Assembly (NCBI GenBank): GCA_033852115.1
Contig: JAWSVE010000008.1
Coordinates: 434,001 to 498,000, forward strand
Reading direction: 5' to 3'
DNA length: 64,000 nucleotides
DNA from: JAWSVE01 sp033852115
GTDB taxonomy: Bacteria > Pseudomonadota > Gammaproteobacteria > Pseudomonadales > Cellvibrionaceae
The notes under the pieces are model-generated. The model had not been told where the DNA came from and searched no databases. It saw only the letters and a list, made by a program, of their open reading frames with translations. The position numbers and the translations under genes are program-made. The number at the start of each line of letters is the position of its first letter. Within the stretch, counting starts at the first letter, position 1. Shown here piece after piece: positions 17,786 through 27,637 of this stretch.

Positions 17786-18304
17786 ATGATAAAAATAAGT
17801 AAGCCAAAAGCTGCGGGTATGTTGGTCTTAGGGGTATTGATTATTCTATTCGTGGACCATTATCCGCACTTGTATCGACAAAATATAAATAAAGTTCCTT
17901 ATATCGAAGGAAAACTTACAAAGAAAGACACGCGCAAGGTGGTAGATAATCCATATAGTCTGAGGCACAGAGCAGAATATTACCAAGCAATATTTGTAAT
18001 GGAGGATAGGGGTGTATTCTATGTAAATAACCCATCCAATTATGAAACAAACGAACTATGGAGTAAGGTTAAATACAACCTCAATTACAGATTCTATAGC
18101 GCTGCGTGTGAATATGAAAAGGAAGCGTGTCACGCCGTTGCAATTAAAAATATGGAGCGCGACTATTTTCCATTGCCTTTTAGTGAATATGTAGATAGAG
18201 CTAAAACTTCTGATAAGGTTATACAATTCATGGGGCTTGGTATGGCTTTAGTAGGGGCTTTAGTTCTCGCCGCACCTAGAGAGAGAAAGCATGGTGAGTC
18301 TTAG
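17786..18304 (+). CDS. Hypothetical membrane protein with two transmembrane segments
   Basis: The 172-residue product has an N-terminal hydrophobic segment (about 11-24, GMLVLGVLIILFVD) and a C-terminal one (about 147-163, FMGLGMALVGALVLAA) flanking a soluble loop of about 120 residues with two Cys. This layout recalls DUF3592-like envelope proteins, but I do not recognise the family. The gene is A+T-rich compared with the P450 and has no clear Shine-Dalgarno; a repeat array lies directly upstream. Confidence 0.6.
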   Translation: MIKISKPKAAGMLVLGVLIILFVDHYPHLYRQNINKVPYIEGKLTKKDTRKVVDNPYSLRHRAEYYQAIFVMEDRGVFYVNNPSNYETNELWSKVKYNLNYRFYSAACEYEKEACHAVAIKNMERDYFPLPFSEYVDRAKTSDKVIQFMGLGMALVGALVLAAPRERKHGES

Positions 18305-18560
18305 TATCAAGTTTGAACCGCGACAGTATTTATTAAATTCCAAAATACATCTCCTCTGGTGTTTTGTATTTGAACCTTTTTCGTGCGGAGAGTGGCCTCG
18401 AATTATTTTTACGGCGATTAAACCAAAAATATTTGCGAAAACAGTCCAATTTTCTAGTATATAAATTGGAAAAAATGGGTTGTTTTAATTTTTCGACAGT
18501 CTCGTTCAGTCTGTAGAAATACCGACAACGGCCTCAATCCCTATGGGCTAAGAGAATAAG

Positions 18561-19433
18561 ATGAAACACTTTTTAGGTGCAATCTGTCTCATACTAATCA
18601 GCTCACTAGGAATGGCCGATTTGCCTCCGCCATTTTCTATTGATAGATCACAAGTTGTCACGCTCGACTCCACGCTCTTGGAGCGGCGTTACGACCTTTT
18701 CATACAGCTGCCAGAGTCTTTCGATGAAAATGCTACACGACGCTACCCGTTTATTTTCATCAACGATGGAAATGCCTGGTTTCCATTGGCCACGGGTGTG
18801 GTGCGTCAGCTGGTTCGTTCTAACAACATAGGCGAGGTGATAATCGTAGGGATTTCCTATTCGGATGAGGTGAGTTGGCAGATAAGTCGAACGCGGGATT
18901 ACACACCGACTTATGCGCCCAACGAAACAAACTACCATTCGAAAGAGGCTCGGGAACACTCCGGAGGGGCGGATGCTTATCTCAAATTTATCACAACGGA
19001 GGTATTTCCGTTTCTGGGTAAACACTATCGTGCTGACCTTAATAGAAAAATATACGCTGGCCATTCCTTTGGTGGTTTATTTGGTGGGTATGTCTTGAAG
19101 AAGGCGCCGAGTGCTTTCGATTACTATATTCTCAGCGACCCTTCCTTTTGGTATGACAAGGGTTCAATTTTTAAGATAGAACAAAATAAAGAAGACGATT
19201 TTCAAGAGCAAGTCAGCGTTCTAATCGTCTCTGCCAACCCCGATCCATCAAAAGAGGTATCAGGGCCATTAAAAATGAAAGAAAACGCGCTCGACTTTGG
19301 TGAGGCGCTGAGAAGTAATACAAAAATCGATATTGAAATTTCTAACCTTATCTTTGATGGCGAGACCCATCAAACTCTTTTTCCTATCGCGTTGTCTAGA
19401 GGGCTGAGAGATTATCTAGGTACCAAAAAATAA
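18561..19433 (+). CDS. Exported esterase, COG2819-like alpha/beta hydrolase
   Basis: The 290-residue protein has a signal peptide (SSLGMADLPPP near residue 20) and a serine hydrolase fold: FIFINDGNAWFP early, the elbow YAGHSFGGLFGGY with the nucleophile Ser, and a C-terminal His in DGETHQTLFP. The layout matches the Fes/IroE-like esterase family that includes siderophore and acyl esterases. Genes beside it do not indicate iron uptake, so the substrate stays open. Confidence 0.8.
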   Translation: MKHFLGAICLILISSLGMADLPPPFSIDRSQVVTLDSTLLERRYDLFIQLPESFDENATRRYPFIFINDGNAWFPLATGVVRQLVRSNNIGEVIIVGISYSDEVSWQISRTRDYTPTYAPNETNYHSKEAREHSGGADAYLKFITTEVFPFLGKHYRADLNRKIYAGHSFGGLFGGYVLKKAPSAFDYYILSDPSFWYDKGSIFKIEQNKEDDFQEQVSVLIVSANPDPSKEVSGPLKMKENALDFGEALRSNTKIDIEISNLIFDGETHQTLFPIALSRGLRDYLGTKK

Positions 19434-19493
19434 TATACTAAAGCTTTAATGCGCCGTGGTGTGACGCTCAGATGTTTCGTCCTTTAAGTCGTC

Positions 19494-19600
19494 GAGTAAC
19501 GCAGAGAGGCCGAAGGCCGACTTGAGGGGTGAGTGCGTAGGATCGGTCTCGGTTACTTCTTTTAGGCAGATAAAGAAATAACTCCCCCGCGGGCGAAACC
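19494..19600. repeat. Dispersed palindromic repeat, copy B
   Basis: This matches the right half of the element at 1818-1917: GAGTAACGCAGAG, GCCGAAGGCC, then GGTTACTTCTTTTAG, and ends GGGCGAAACC. The inner hairpin is degenerate here (AAAGAAATAAC instead of AAAGAAGTAAC). It sits between two genes of exported proteins. Confidence 0.72.
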
Positions 19601-19656
19601 TATTATAAAAATTATGCTCTTCAATATTTAAGGCGCTAACACCTGGAGAATGTAAG

Positions 19657-20157
19657 ATGATAATTAAACACCTACTTACGTTCGTCGTTGGAACGCTAGT
19701 CTTAGTCTGTGCTGCAAACAGCGCTAGCGCAGCGTCTGAAGCCCAACGAATCGCTACGGCAAAGCGCTTTTTTCAAGGAGTTTACAGCTCGGATTCATCC
19801 GTTGTTGATGAATTAGCGTCCGAGAACATCACCATAAGTTACCCCGCTTTCGAAAAACTATTTGGTAAGACCGCGCTCCATGGTCGAGAAGATGTGCGAG
19901 GTCTGCTCACTTGGTTTCCAGCCTGGTGGTCTGTGACGCAGATCGATTTTCCGGAGACGATGGCCGATGGCGATAAGGTATTTTTAAAGTGGCGTTTAGT
20001 CGCAAACTATATGGGCCCAATACGCGAAGATCAGAAACACATTGACCCGGCCCATATCTGGGAGGGAATAACCCTATTTCGATTTGATGAAAGCGGCAAG
20101 ATCGTCGAGGAAGTGGGGTTTGAAAGTGAGCCCCAGCCGTTCAGGGTTGTAGACTAG
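19657..20157 (+). CDS. Exported SnoaL/NTF2-like protein
   Basis: The 166-residue protein begins with a signal peptide (cleavage near SASAASEAQ, residue 27) followed by an NTF2-like domain: ATAKRFFQGVYSSDSSVVDE, a GREDVRGLL segment and WEGITLFRFDESGKIVEEV, typical of SnoaL-like ester cyclases or polyketide-cyclase-like proteins. TGGAGA precedes the ATG. It stands alone between a repeat and a 322-base gap. Confidence 0.72.
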   Translation: MIIKHLLTFVVGTLVLVCAANSASAASEAQRIATAKRFFQGVYSSDSSVVDELASENITISYPAFEKLFGKTALHGREDVRGLLTWFPAWWSVTQIDFPETMADGDKVFLKWRLVANYMGPIREDQKHIDPAHIWEGITLFRFDESGKIVEEVGFESEPQPFRVVD

Positions 20158-20479
20158 ACTAAAGGGTCTGACTACACTCCACCATATTCCGGCTTTCCGC
20201 TTCGCATAATCGAGATAGCTAAAACATCGCATCGCGTGTTGTTTTGCACTTGGATGTTCAGCGAAGTCACCCATTAGTTCACCTGGTGCCTCCTCACAGA
20301 ACCCGTTTATTGATTGCTATTTGATATATCTCAAGTAACGACTGTATTCCTGTTCAACAGGGAAACTCCGGGTTTGGTTGGTTACACTAAGTGATAATAT
20401 ACAGGGGATTAAGTTGTGGCATTGGCTCTGACAATCTCCATTTACCCAAGCGGTTGAGTTACCAATAAGGAATAAGCCT
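20158..20479. other. Intergenic gap without recognised gene
   Basis: The 322 bases between an NTF2-like gene and the cytochrome c gene hold no convincing coding frame. A minus-strand frame of 66 codons (20074-20274) overlaps the end of the upstream gene and has no family features. AAGGA at about 20467 serves as ribosome-binding site for the cytochrome gene. Confidence 0.5.
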
Positions 20480-20953
20480 GTGAAGTTTTTGATAAAAATG
20501 AGAATTGTTTCTTTAACGTTCTGTGCCTTCGTTGCTCAGGTGAATGCACTATCGCCGGAAGCGGAAGAAGGGAAAGGTTTATTTCCCGTTTGCAACGCCT
20601 GTCACAATGCATCCATTGACCCGCCCTTGGCTCCGCCGATGTGGGGCGTGCAGCGGCAGTATAGAAAAATTGCTGAGAGTGATGAGCAATTCATTGAATT
20701 GGTTGCCAGCTTCGCGAAATCGCCGAGTCTGGATAAAGTAAGGTTCCAGCATGCGGTGGATCAATTGGGCCTTATGCCAGCGGTGGCTATGCCATTGGAT
20801 GAGCTTAAAAAAGTGGCCGCGTATATCGCGGAGGAACAATTCGAACCTCCGTGTGCTCATTGGGAAAACAATGCAGTGCGTGCGGAAGCCGCGGGTGATT
20901 TGCAGCATGCCAAAAAAGATCGTCGTAAGCTTCAGCGGTTTTGTGCTCAGTAG
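20480..20953 (+). CDS. Exported class I c-type cytochrome
   Basis: The 157-residue product has a signal peptide (cleavage after VNA, residue 23) and one haem-binding motif CNACH (Cys38, Cys41, His42). Met99 in GLMPAVAMP is a candidate axial ligand, followed by the family's last helix (LKKVAAYIAEE). It is a small periplasmic electron carrier. The start is GTG with AAGGA upstream. The C-terminal 30 residues are rich in Lys and Arg. No oxidoreductase partner is adjacent. Confidence 0.85.
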   Translation: MKFLIKMRIVSLTFCAFVAQVNALSPEAEEGKGLFPVCNACHNASIDPPLAPPMWGVQRQYRKIAESDEQFIELVASFAKSPSLDKVRFQHAVDQLGLMPAVAMPLDELKKVAAYIAEEQFEPPCAHWENNAVRAEAAGDLQHAKKDRRKLQRFCAQ

Positions 20954-20990
20954 CACGCTGGTTCAAACCAAGTGGGACAGGTCATCGTGA

Positions 20991-21029
20991 TTTAGCGATC
21001 GTTTGCTGGGACATCAGCCGATCGCTAAA
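20991..21029. terminator. Inverted repeat between convergent genes
   Basis: Exact 11-base arms TTTAGCGATCG (20991-21001) and CGATCGCTAAA (21019-21029) lie between the cytochrome gene and the convergent hydrolase gene. No clear T run follows, so a terminator role is likely only by position. Confidence 0.45.
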
Positions 21030-21048
21030 GGTGCTAGCCGCTGTCGGT

Positions 21049-22032
21049 CTATTGGACTTGTCGACGAATAAAATTAACCATCAATTGAATACAATCGTCG
21101 GTCGCCGCCGAAGCCTTGTGGGCAAATGCATGAGCCTCGCCGGGATAGAATGCATAATCCACTGCGCCACCGGCGGATTGATACGCACTCACCAAGTTTT
21201 GTGTCATTTCTAGAGGAATATTTTTATCTTCGCCCGGCTGTACAATTAATGTCGCGGGCGGTGTTACGTTCAATTCACCCAACACACGCACAATGTTCGC
21301 GTCTTTCATGGCGGCTTCATCACCAAAATAATTTAGGTGTGCTTTAATCAGTGGTTCTCGCTGAATTCGCTTTGCATAATTAAATCGGTAAATGGGATCT
21401 GATACGGGCCACAGCGCGATAATGTAGTCTACGCTGGCCGAGGTGGATGGCTTGATGCTCTCGTCCGCGAAATGTTGCGGATGATCTGGGAGCAAGCCAC
21501 TTAGCAGCGCTAGGTGTCCGCCTGAAGAGCTGCCTGCAATGCCGATGGTGTCAGGATTTAGGTTGAGCCTACTGCTGTTATCTCTTAAATAGCGAACGGC
21601 TGATGTGGCATCCAGGCTGGCTAGCGGGTGTTTAAAGTTGGGGCCTTGACGGAAATCAATGGCAAGCACATACAGGCCCGCTGACGCGAGCGCGCGATTG
21701 TAGAGTTCACCCGCGGTGCGATCATATAAATTCCATGCCCCGCCATGCACTTCAACGAGGGCATGTAGCGTCTTCTCTGTGTTGGGTCTATAGCTGCGAG
21801 CCATTAGTTCAATGCCGTCCCCAACGACCGAATAAACAAACTCTTCTTCGATCACCGAGTAATCTCCGACTTCGCCTACCGCCAATGTGTTTGATGACAT
21901 TGTGTTTGAGGCCATTGTGTTTGACGCCAGTGTATTTGCATATAAACACTGTGTGGTGGTGAGTGCGGCTAAACCTAGAATGGTGGCGATGAGTGGCTTG
22001 AGAACCTTGGGTGTTGTGATGAGCAAACGCAT
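21049..22032 (-). CDS. Exported alpha/beta hydrolase, BD-FAE/HSL-like
   Basis: The 327-residue protein has a signal peptide (cleavage near CLYA, residue 32) followed by four imperfect copies of a five-residue unit (NTLAS, NTMAS, NTMSS, NTLAV) before the catalytic domain. The domain shows VEVHGGAW (HGG oxyanion motif), IAGSSSGGHLAL (nucleophile Ser) and GEAHAFAH (catalytic His). It is a carbohydrate- or short-ester-type esterase. It is divergent from a type-B carboxylesterase, suggesting joint control of ester breakdown. Confidence 0.82.
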   Translation of the reverse strand: MRLLITTPKVLKPLIATILGLAALTTTQCLYANTLASNTMASNTMSSNTLAVGEVGDYSVIEEEFVYSVVGDGIELMARSYRPNTEKTLHALVEVHGGAWNLYDRTAGELYNRALASAGLYVLAIDFRQGPNFKHPLASLDATSAVRYLRDNSSRLNLNPDTIGIAGSSSGGHLALLSGLLPDHPQHFADESIKPSTSASVDYIIALWPVSDPIYRFNYAKRIQREPLIKAHLNYFGDEAAMKDANIVRVLGELNVTPPATLIVQPGEDKNIPLEMTQNLVSAYQSAGGAVDYAFYPGEAHAFAHKASAATDDCIQLMVNFIRRQVQ

Positions 22033-22261
22033 GTTGGGAGCCTCTACATTAAGGAGTTGGGATACTAACTCACGACCAAGGATCGGGCTAGCAGACGCCC
22101 TTTGCTATTGTCGGTAAAGGACTGTTAATACATTACACATGGCTTGGAATGGCTGGGTAAAAAACATATAGTTTGTTAAGCAAACTAATAATAAATGCAG
22201 CTAGTCAGTCACAATTTTCTCGCAGATTCATCGACTCAGGTCCCGCTAGGAGGCGCAAACC

Positions 22262-23893
22262 ATGGCGTGCGATATTCAGTGTTTTAAAACAAAGTCACAA
22301 CTTACCCTATTCGGCGTCGGTCGCGCACTTATCACAGCGGTGTTGGTCATGGGGAGTGCGCTCATCCATGCTGATACTTCACCGGTTGCAACCACCGCCT
22401 ATGGCAAAGTACGCGGTGTGCAAGAGTCAGGCATCAATGTGTTTAAGGGTATTCGCTATGGTGCCGATACGGCGACCACACGTTTTCAAGCGCCGAAGAA
22501 GCCCGCCGCTTGGTCAGGGATAAAAGACGCTTTGGATTACCCTTCTCAAGCGCCACAAGCGTCAGGTGGTATGGGGGGAGGCTTATTCGCATCATGGGCG
22601 AATAGAAAAGATAACGACGAAGATTGTTTGTTCCTCAATGTGTGGACTCCCGGTTTAAATGACGGCAAAAAACGACCGGTGATGGTGTGGTTGCACGGGG
22701 GTGGTTTCTCCGCAGGGTCGGGTGCGAGTCATGGTTATGACGGTACGCGATTAGCGAATCGCGGCGATGTGGTGGTGGTCACCATTAATCACCGCCTCAA
22801 TGTATTTGGGCATCTCTATCTTGGCCAGTTTGATGAACAGTTCGCTGACTCAGGCAATGCTGGGATCCTTGATATTGAACTTGCGCTGGAATGGGTGCGT
22901 GACAATATCGAACAATTTGGTGGCGACCCTGACAACGTGATGATTTTTGGTGAGTCCGGCGGCGGCGCTAAGGTGACGACGTTAATGACTATGCCGAGTG
23001 CAAAAGGCCTATTCCATAAAGGGGCGGTGCAAAGTGGTGCTTGGCTGCTGTTTATCGAGCCTCAGACGGCGAGTGATTTAGGGAAGGCAGTCATTACGGA
23101 GTTGGGTTTAACGCCAGACAGCGTATCAAATATTACAACATTCTCAACTCAGGAAATTCAGCAAGCGGTGGGCGCGGCGATGCGTAAAGGGGCCCGCCCA
23201 AATTGGGGGCCAGTGATTGACAATAGAAATCTGTATCGTCACCCATTTACACCCGATGCCCCTGAAGTTTCTAAAGATGTGCCGATGCTGATTGGGTTCA
23301 ATAGAGCCGAGAGCAGTATCTTTCTAGGACCGAGATTTCCGCAATCGTTCACGTTGAGCTGGGAAGAGTTGCCAGAGCTATTGGCGAAAAATGTTCGCGA
23401 GACAGATCCAGCAGACATCATTGCTAAGTACCGACAGCGACATCCAGACTATAACCCGACGGATGTGTTTTTTGCCGCGACAACCGATTCGCAATTTGTG
23501 CGCGCACATACGGCGCAAGTCGAACGCAAAGCTGAGCAGGGCGGTGCACCGGCCTATTTTTATATGTTGAATTGGAATACGCCAGTCGATGGTGGCAAGT
23601 GGCGTTCGCCTCATGCGTTAGAAATAGGTCTGGTGTTTGATAATGTTGCGAAATCCACATCGATGTCTGGCACAGGCGCTGAGCCACAACGTATCGCCGA
23701 CTTAATGAGTGAAGCGTGGATTGCATTTGCGAAAACCGGAAATCCAAACCATGAATTACTCCCTGAGTGGCCCGCTTACAATACTGATACGCGTCCGGCG
23801 ATGGTATTCGATTTAGAGCCCAAGGTAGTGAATGACGTACGCGGAGTAGAGCGTCGTTGGTTCGATCATCTCATTATGGGTCCCAACGGCTAA
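22262..23893 (+). CDS. Type-B carboxylesterase (pNB esterase-like), exported
   Basis: The 543-residue protein is a cholinesterase-fold esterase. Conserved features are GKVRGVQ and FKGIRYGAD at the start, EDCLFLNVWTPG, VWLHGGGF (oxyanion), VMIFGESGGGAKV with the nucleophile Ser, and SPHALEIGLVFDN with the catalytic His. A hydrophobic stretch at about 18-36 (ending ALIHAD) looks like a signal peptide, preceded by an unusually long n-region. GGAGG precedes the ATG. It is followed by a related esterase with a Tat signal. Confidence 0.9.
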   Translation: MACDIQCFKTKSQLTLFGVGRALITAVLVMGSALIHADTSPVATTAYGKVRGVQESGINVFKGIRYGADTATTRFQAPKKPAAWSGIKDALDYPSQAPQASGGMGGGLFASWANRKDNDEDCLFLNVWTPGLNDGKKRPVMVWLHGGGFSAGSGASHGYDGTRLANRGDVVVVTINHRLNVFGHLYLGQFDEQFADSGNAGILDIELALEWVRDNIEQFGGDPDNVMIFGESGGGAKVTTLMTMPSAKGLFHKGAVQSGAWLLFIEPQTASDLGKAVITELGLTPDSVSNITTFSTQEIQQAVGAAMRKGARPNWGPVIDNRNLYRHPFTPDAPEVSKDVPMLIGFNRAESSIFLGPRFPQSFTLSWEELPELLAKNVRETDPADIIAKYRQRHPDYNPTDVFFAATTDSQFVRAHTAQVERKAEQGGAPAYFYMLNWNTPVDGGKWRSPHALEIGLVFDNVAKSTSMSGTGAEPQRIADLMSEAWIAFAKTGNPNHELLPEWPAYNTDTRPAMVFDLEPKVVNDVRGVERRWFDHLIMGPNG

Positions 23894-24056
23894 CAGGCGA
23901 ATGAGAAGCTATCTGCGATGCTTTTATGTATGGGGAAGGTGTTAAAAATTTCTCCTAGCGGCCTAGACTATGCTTCTCAGAATCCTGCGCATCAATTTAA
24001 CGGCTTCGATGACGTTTTGTTCGCGGACAGTAGCAATAATTTTAAAGAGATAAAAA

Positions 24057-25742
24057 ATGTATAAAAATAAAATTAATCGACGTTCTTTTTTGAATCGCAG
24101 TGCACAAGTGGCCGGTATTGCTGGCGTGGGTTCTTTGTTATCAAGCAATGCGTTGGCGTCTGTGATTCCCGATCCACGATCTGTTGTCAACATTGAAAGT
24201 GGAAAAATTCGCGGTGGTGTTGCCGACGGTGTGCATGTATTTCGCGGTATTCCCTACGGTGCGGATACCGGTGGGAAAAATCGCTTCTTGCCTCCTCAGC
24301 CGGCTGCGAAATGGACAGGGGTACGCGATACCGTCGAGTTTGGTTTTATGGCGCCGCAAGGCGGTGGCGGTCCGGCAACCTTGCCAAGGTCTGGTGCTGG
24401 GGCGCGCATAACCCGCGAATTGTTTGCGCCGCTAAATTCACAGCCGCATTCTGAGGATTGTTTATATCTCAATATTTGTTCGCGCGGTGTGAAGAAGGAA
24501 GCCACTAGGCCGGTGATGGTGTGGTTGCACGGTGGTGGTTTTATGTCGGGCAGTGGCGCATCCAGTTTATACGATGGCATTAATTTATGCCGTCGAGGTG
24601 ATGTGGTCGTCGTTACAATCAATCATCGATTGGGCGCGTTGGGTTACTTACACCTTGGTGACTTAGATCAAGATTACCAGCGATCCGGTATGGTGGGGAT
24701 GCTCGATATCATCCGCGCTTTGGAATGGGTCAAAGATAATATCGCGCAATTTGGTGGTGATCCCAATCGAGTGATGATTTTTGGTGAATCTGGTGGCGGC
24801 AGAAAAGTGTCAACTATGTTGGCGTTGCCTGGCGCAAAAGGGCTTTTTCACTCTGCAGTTGTACACAGTGGTCCAGGTTTACGATTTTCTTCCAATGAAA
24901 CCGCTCACTTGCGGACATTGGCTTTACTGGATGAGCTAGGGATTAGCCGTAGCAATTATAAAAAGCTATTGGACGTACCGTTCGACAAAATAATTGCAGC
25001 CCAAGGAAAAGCAGAGCGAAAAGTGTTAACGCAGTTGCCCCAAGATGCGTCGTTCTTTGAACGATATGGTTGGGCACCCGTCATGGGGCCTGATATGCCT
25101 CATTGGCCCTTTGACCCTACCGCCCCTCAAGAATCAATTGATGTACCGGTTATTGTTGGCTGTAATCGTCACGAATCTTCTTTGTTTCTTACGCCGAACC
25201 CTCGGCTGGATAATGTTGATGAAAACATGCTGCGGGCACACGTTGAGCGTCTGGTCGGCGATAAGGCGGACGAACTGATTGCGGTGTACCGCAATGCCTA
25301 CCCTGACAAGAGCTTGCGTAGAATTTTAATGCTTATTGATAGTGATGATCGATACCGCATGGATTCTATTGTGTTGGCAGAGCGAAAAGCGACGTTAGGC
25401 GCGGCACCAACCTATATGTACCGCTTCGATTGGGAAACACCAGTTTGGGATGGTTTGTTGATGGCTCCTCATGCTCTAGAGATTCCATTTGTATTTGATA
25501 ACGCGCAACTGAGTAGTGCATTTACGGGCGGTGGCCCTGATGCCGTTGCACTATCGGCGATTATGGCCGAAACATGGATTAGTTTTGCGCGAACCGGCGA
25601 TCCAAACAACGCTGCATTGCCTACCTGGAAGCCGTATGAAGAAAATAATAGAGCAACAATGTTATTTAACAATGATAGCCAGCTTGTGAACGACCCAGGC
25701 CGCGCGGAAAGAATTGCCTGGCAGCCGTTGAGAAAATTCTAA
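24057..25742 (+). CDS. Type-B carboxylesterase with Tat signal
   Basis: The 561-residue protein begins with a twin-arginine signal (NRRSFLNRSAQVAG, then SSNALA cleavage), so it is probably exported folded. It then shows KIRGGVADGVHVFRGIPYG, EDCLYLNIC, VWLHGGGFMSG, MIFGESGGGRKVST (nucleophile Ser) and APHALEIPFVFDN (catalytic His). It is a diverged paralogue of the preceding esterase and of the one at 47299-48963. Gene order suggests an ester-hydrolysis cluster with the CocE-like gene that follows. Confidence 0.92.
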   Translation: MYKNKINRRSFLNRSAQVAGIAGVGSLLSSNALASVIPDPRSVVNIESGKIRGGVADGVHVFRGIPYGADTGGKNRFLPPQPAAKWTGVRDTVEFGFMAPQGGGGPATLPRSGAGARITRELFAPLNSQPHSEDCLYLNICSRGVKKEATRPVMVWLHGGGFMSGSGASSLYDGINLCRRGDVVVVTINHRLGALGYLHLGDLDQDYQRSGMVGMLDIIRALEWVKDNIAQFGGDPNRVMIFGESGGGRKVSTMLALPGAKGLFHSAVVHSGPGLRFSSNETAHLRTLALLDELGISRSNYKKLLDVPFDKIIAAQGKAERKVLTQLPQDASFFERYGWAPVMGPDMPHWPFDPTAPQESIDVPVIVGCNRHESSLFLTPNPRLDNVDENMLRAHVERLVGDKADELIAVYRNAYPDKSLRRILMLIDSDDRYRMDSIVLAERKATLGAAPTYMYRFDWETPVWDGLLMAPHALEIPFVFDNAQLSSAFTGGGPDAVALSAIMAETWISFARTGDPNNAALPTWKPYEENNRATMLFNNDSQLVNDPGRAERIAWQPLRKF

Positions 25743-25812
25743 CGTTGAAAATTTAAAATACGGTTAGTTAATTTTTAGCACGATAAAAGAATAAATACAT
25801 CGAGGGAAAATA

Positions 25813-27612
25813 ATGTCTCATTTTGGTAAAAGTATAATGGCGTCCGCTGTGGTTTTGCTTGCAGGTTGCGGTGTGCAGCCAGAAAATAAATCAGGCGCCG
25901 CTGCGTTAGACGAGAAAAAAATATCGAAGCCCAGTGCCTACCGTGGGTACTCAGACATAAAATACGATGGTTACGATTTACAGTCTCAGTACATTGAAAT
26001 GCGCGATGGGACGAAAATTGCTGTGGATTTATATCGCCCCACTCTCAATGGTGAGGTAACGACCGATAAAACCCCGGTGTTATGGATGCATACACCGTAC
26101 AATCGGCGCAACTATGGGCCTGCGTTAACGGGTGAAGCCTATCCGGGAAAGGCCGCAAACCTGGTGAAATATGGTTACACAGTAGCAACCGCCGATTTTC
26201 GCGGCCTGTATGCGAGTTACGGCACAAACGAAGGCTTTAATCGCGGTGAATGGCAGGATGCAGCGCGTTGGGATGCGTACGACATTACCGAATGGTTAGC
26301 TGCTCAGGAATGGAGTACGGGTAATGTGGGCATGTGGGGCTGTTCTGCAACCGGCGGCAGTCAGATGCAGGCACTGACGGTAGCGCCCCCGAGTTTAAAA
26401 GCGGTTTTCCCCATGAGTTGTGAGTGGGATGTGTATCCCTTTGCTAATTTTGGCGGCATGGCCCCGCCTGAAGGTGTGCCAACACGTGTGATGCGCGGCG
26501 GTAGTCGTGAAGCGCGCGACAAGTTAGCGGCACCTGTCAGTGCAGACGAGGATAAAAGTTTACTCGCGGCCGCTATTGCCGAGCATAAAGACAATATCGA
26601 AACAGCGGGCTATACGCCATTTCGCGATAGTGTTGCTGAAAATTTTGGCAGCCAATGGTGGATTAAAAGTAGCCCGTACACCTACAAAGACACAATCGAG
26701 AAGTCCGGTATTGCGATATATACCGTTGCCAACTTAGATGAAGAAGGTCCAGGTTATGGCCCGTATTTTACATTTAATAATGTCAATAACCCCCGTAAAT
26801 TGACAGTCGGGCCTGCAACGCATTGTGATTGGACAAGCGTACAAAAAGACACGGGTTTTGACATCATTGTTGAAGAATTACGTTTTTTTGATCGCTGGTT
26901 GAAAGGTGTCGATAACGGCGTGATGGATGAAAACCCCGTTACCTATTACACCTACAACTTAGAAACATCGTCAATCGGTATTCCGGGCTGGCACACGGCA
27001 GCGGCCTGGCCCTTGCCTCAACAGCAGTCGACGGAATTTGTCTTGTCAGAAGGGCAATTAACTGCAGATGGTATTGCACCGGGAAGTGTCGCACAGGGTG
27101 AGGTATCTCAGACAGTTGATTATGACATTGATAATAAAAACTTCTGGGATAAAGGCTTACAGTTTGTCACTGCACCATTAGCTAACGACATTCAAATTAC
27201 CGGTCACCCGGTGTTGCGTTTGTGGTTGTCTAGTTCAGTGAGCGATGCTGATGTGGTTGCTCGTATTGACGATGTTGCGCCTGATGGCAGCGCAACTTAC
27301 CGAACGGTGGAAGGGCGTTTGCGAGCCTCTTTGCGACAAACGGCCGACGCGCCTTATAACAATTTGGGTTTACCCTATCACCCGTTTACGGAGGCATCTG
27401 TACAACCGTTGCAAGCGGGTATGCCAGTAGAATTAGAATTCGATTTTTACGTTATGTCGAATGTCTTTAAAAAAGGCCATCAAATTCGCCTCACACTTAA
27501 CTTTGCTGATAAGCGGGCCACGCCTCGCGTCGAACCGGCCCCTGAAGTCACTGTGTATTTTGGTGGGGATACATCGTCAGCGCTGGTTCTACCGGTTATT
27601 CCACACAACTAA
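25813..27612 (+). CDS. CocE/NonD-family (S15) hydrolase lipoprotein
   Basis: The 599-residue protein has a lipoprotein signal (VVLLAGC, Cys19). The X-Pro dipeptidyl-peptidase/CocE catalytic domain begins IEMRDGTKIAVDLYRP and shows GMWGCSATGGSQMQALTV with the nucleophile Ser and VGPATHCDW with the probable His. A C-terminal jelly-roll domain follows (HPVLRLWLSSSVSDADVV and KGHQIRLTLNFADK). Family members cleave acyl esters or amides such as cocaine or glutaryl substrates. The gene is 70 bases after the Tat esterase on the same strand. Confidence 0.9.
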   Translation: MSHFGKSIMASAVVLLAGCGVQPENKSGAAALDEKKISKPSAYRGYSDIKYDGYDLQSQYIEMRDGTKIAVDLYRPTLNGEVTTDKTPVLWMHTPYNRRNYGPALTGEAYPGKAANLVKYGYTVATADFRGLYASYGTNEGFNRGEWQDAARWDAYDITEWLAAQEWSTGNVGMWGCSATGGSQMQALTVAPPSLKAVFPMSCEWDVYPFANFGGMAPPEGVPTRVMRGGSREARDKLAAPVSADEDKSLLAAAIAEHKDNIETAGYTPFRDSVAENFGSQWWIKSSPYTYKDTIEKSGIAIYTVANLDEEGPGYGPYFTFNNVNNPRKLTVGPATHCDWTSVQKDTGFDIIVEELRFFDRWLKGVDNGVMDENPVTYYTYNLETSSIGIPGWHTAAAWPLPQQQSTEFVLSEGQLTADGIAPGSVAQGEVSQTVDYDIDNKNFWDKGLQFVTAPLANDIQITGHPVLRLWLSSSVSDADVVARIDDVAPDGSATYRTVEGRLRASLRQTADAPYNNLGLPYHPFTEASVQPLQAGMPVELEFDFYVMSNVFKKGHQIRLTLNFADKRATPRVEPAPEVTVYFGGDTSSALVLPVIPHN

Positions 27613-27637
27613 GGCGTCAGTCGAAAGGGAAACTACT

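Noticed and set aside
20074..20274. 66-codon minus-strand open frame at the end of the NTF2-like gene
   Set aside because: It overlaps the upstream gene, has no ribosome-binding site and matches no family I recognise.
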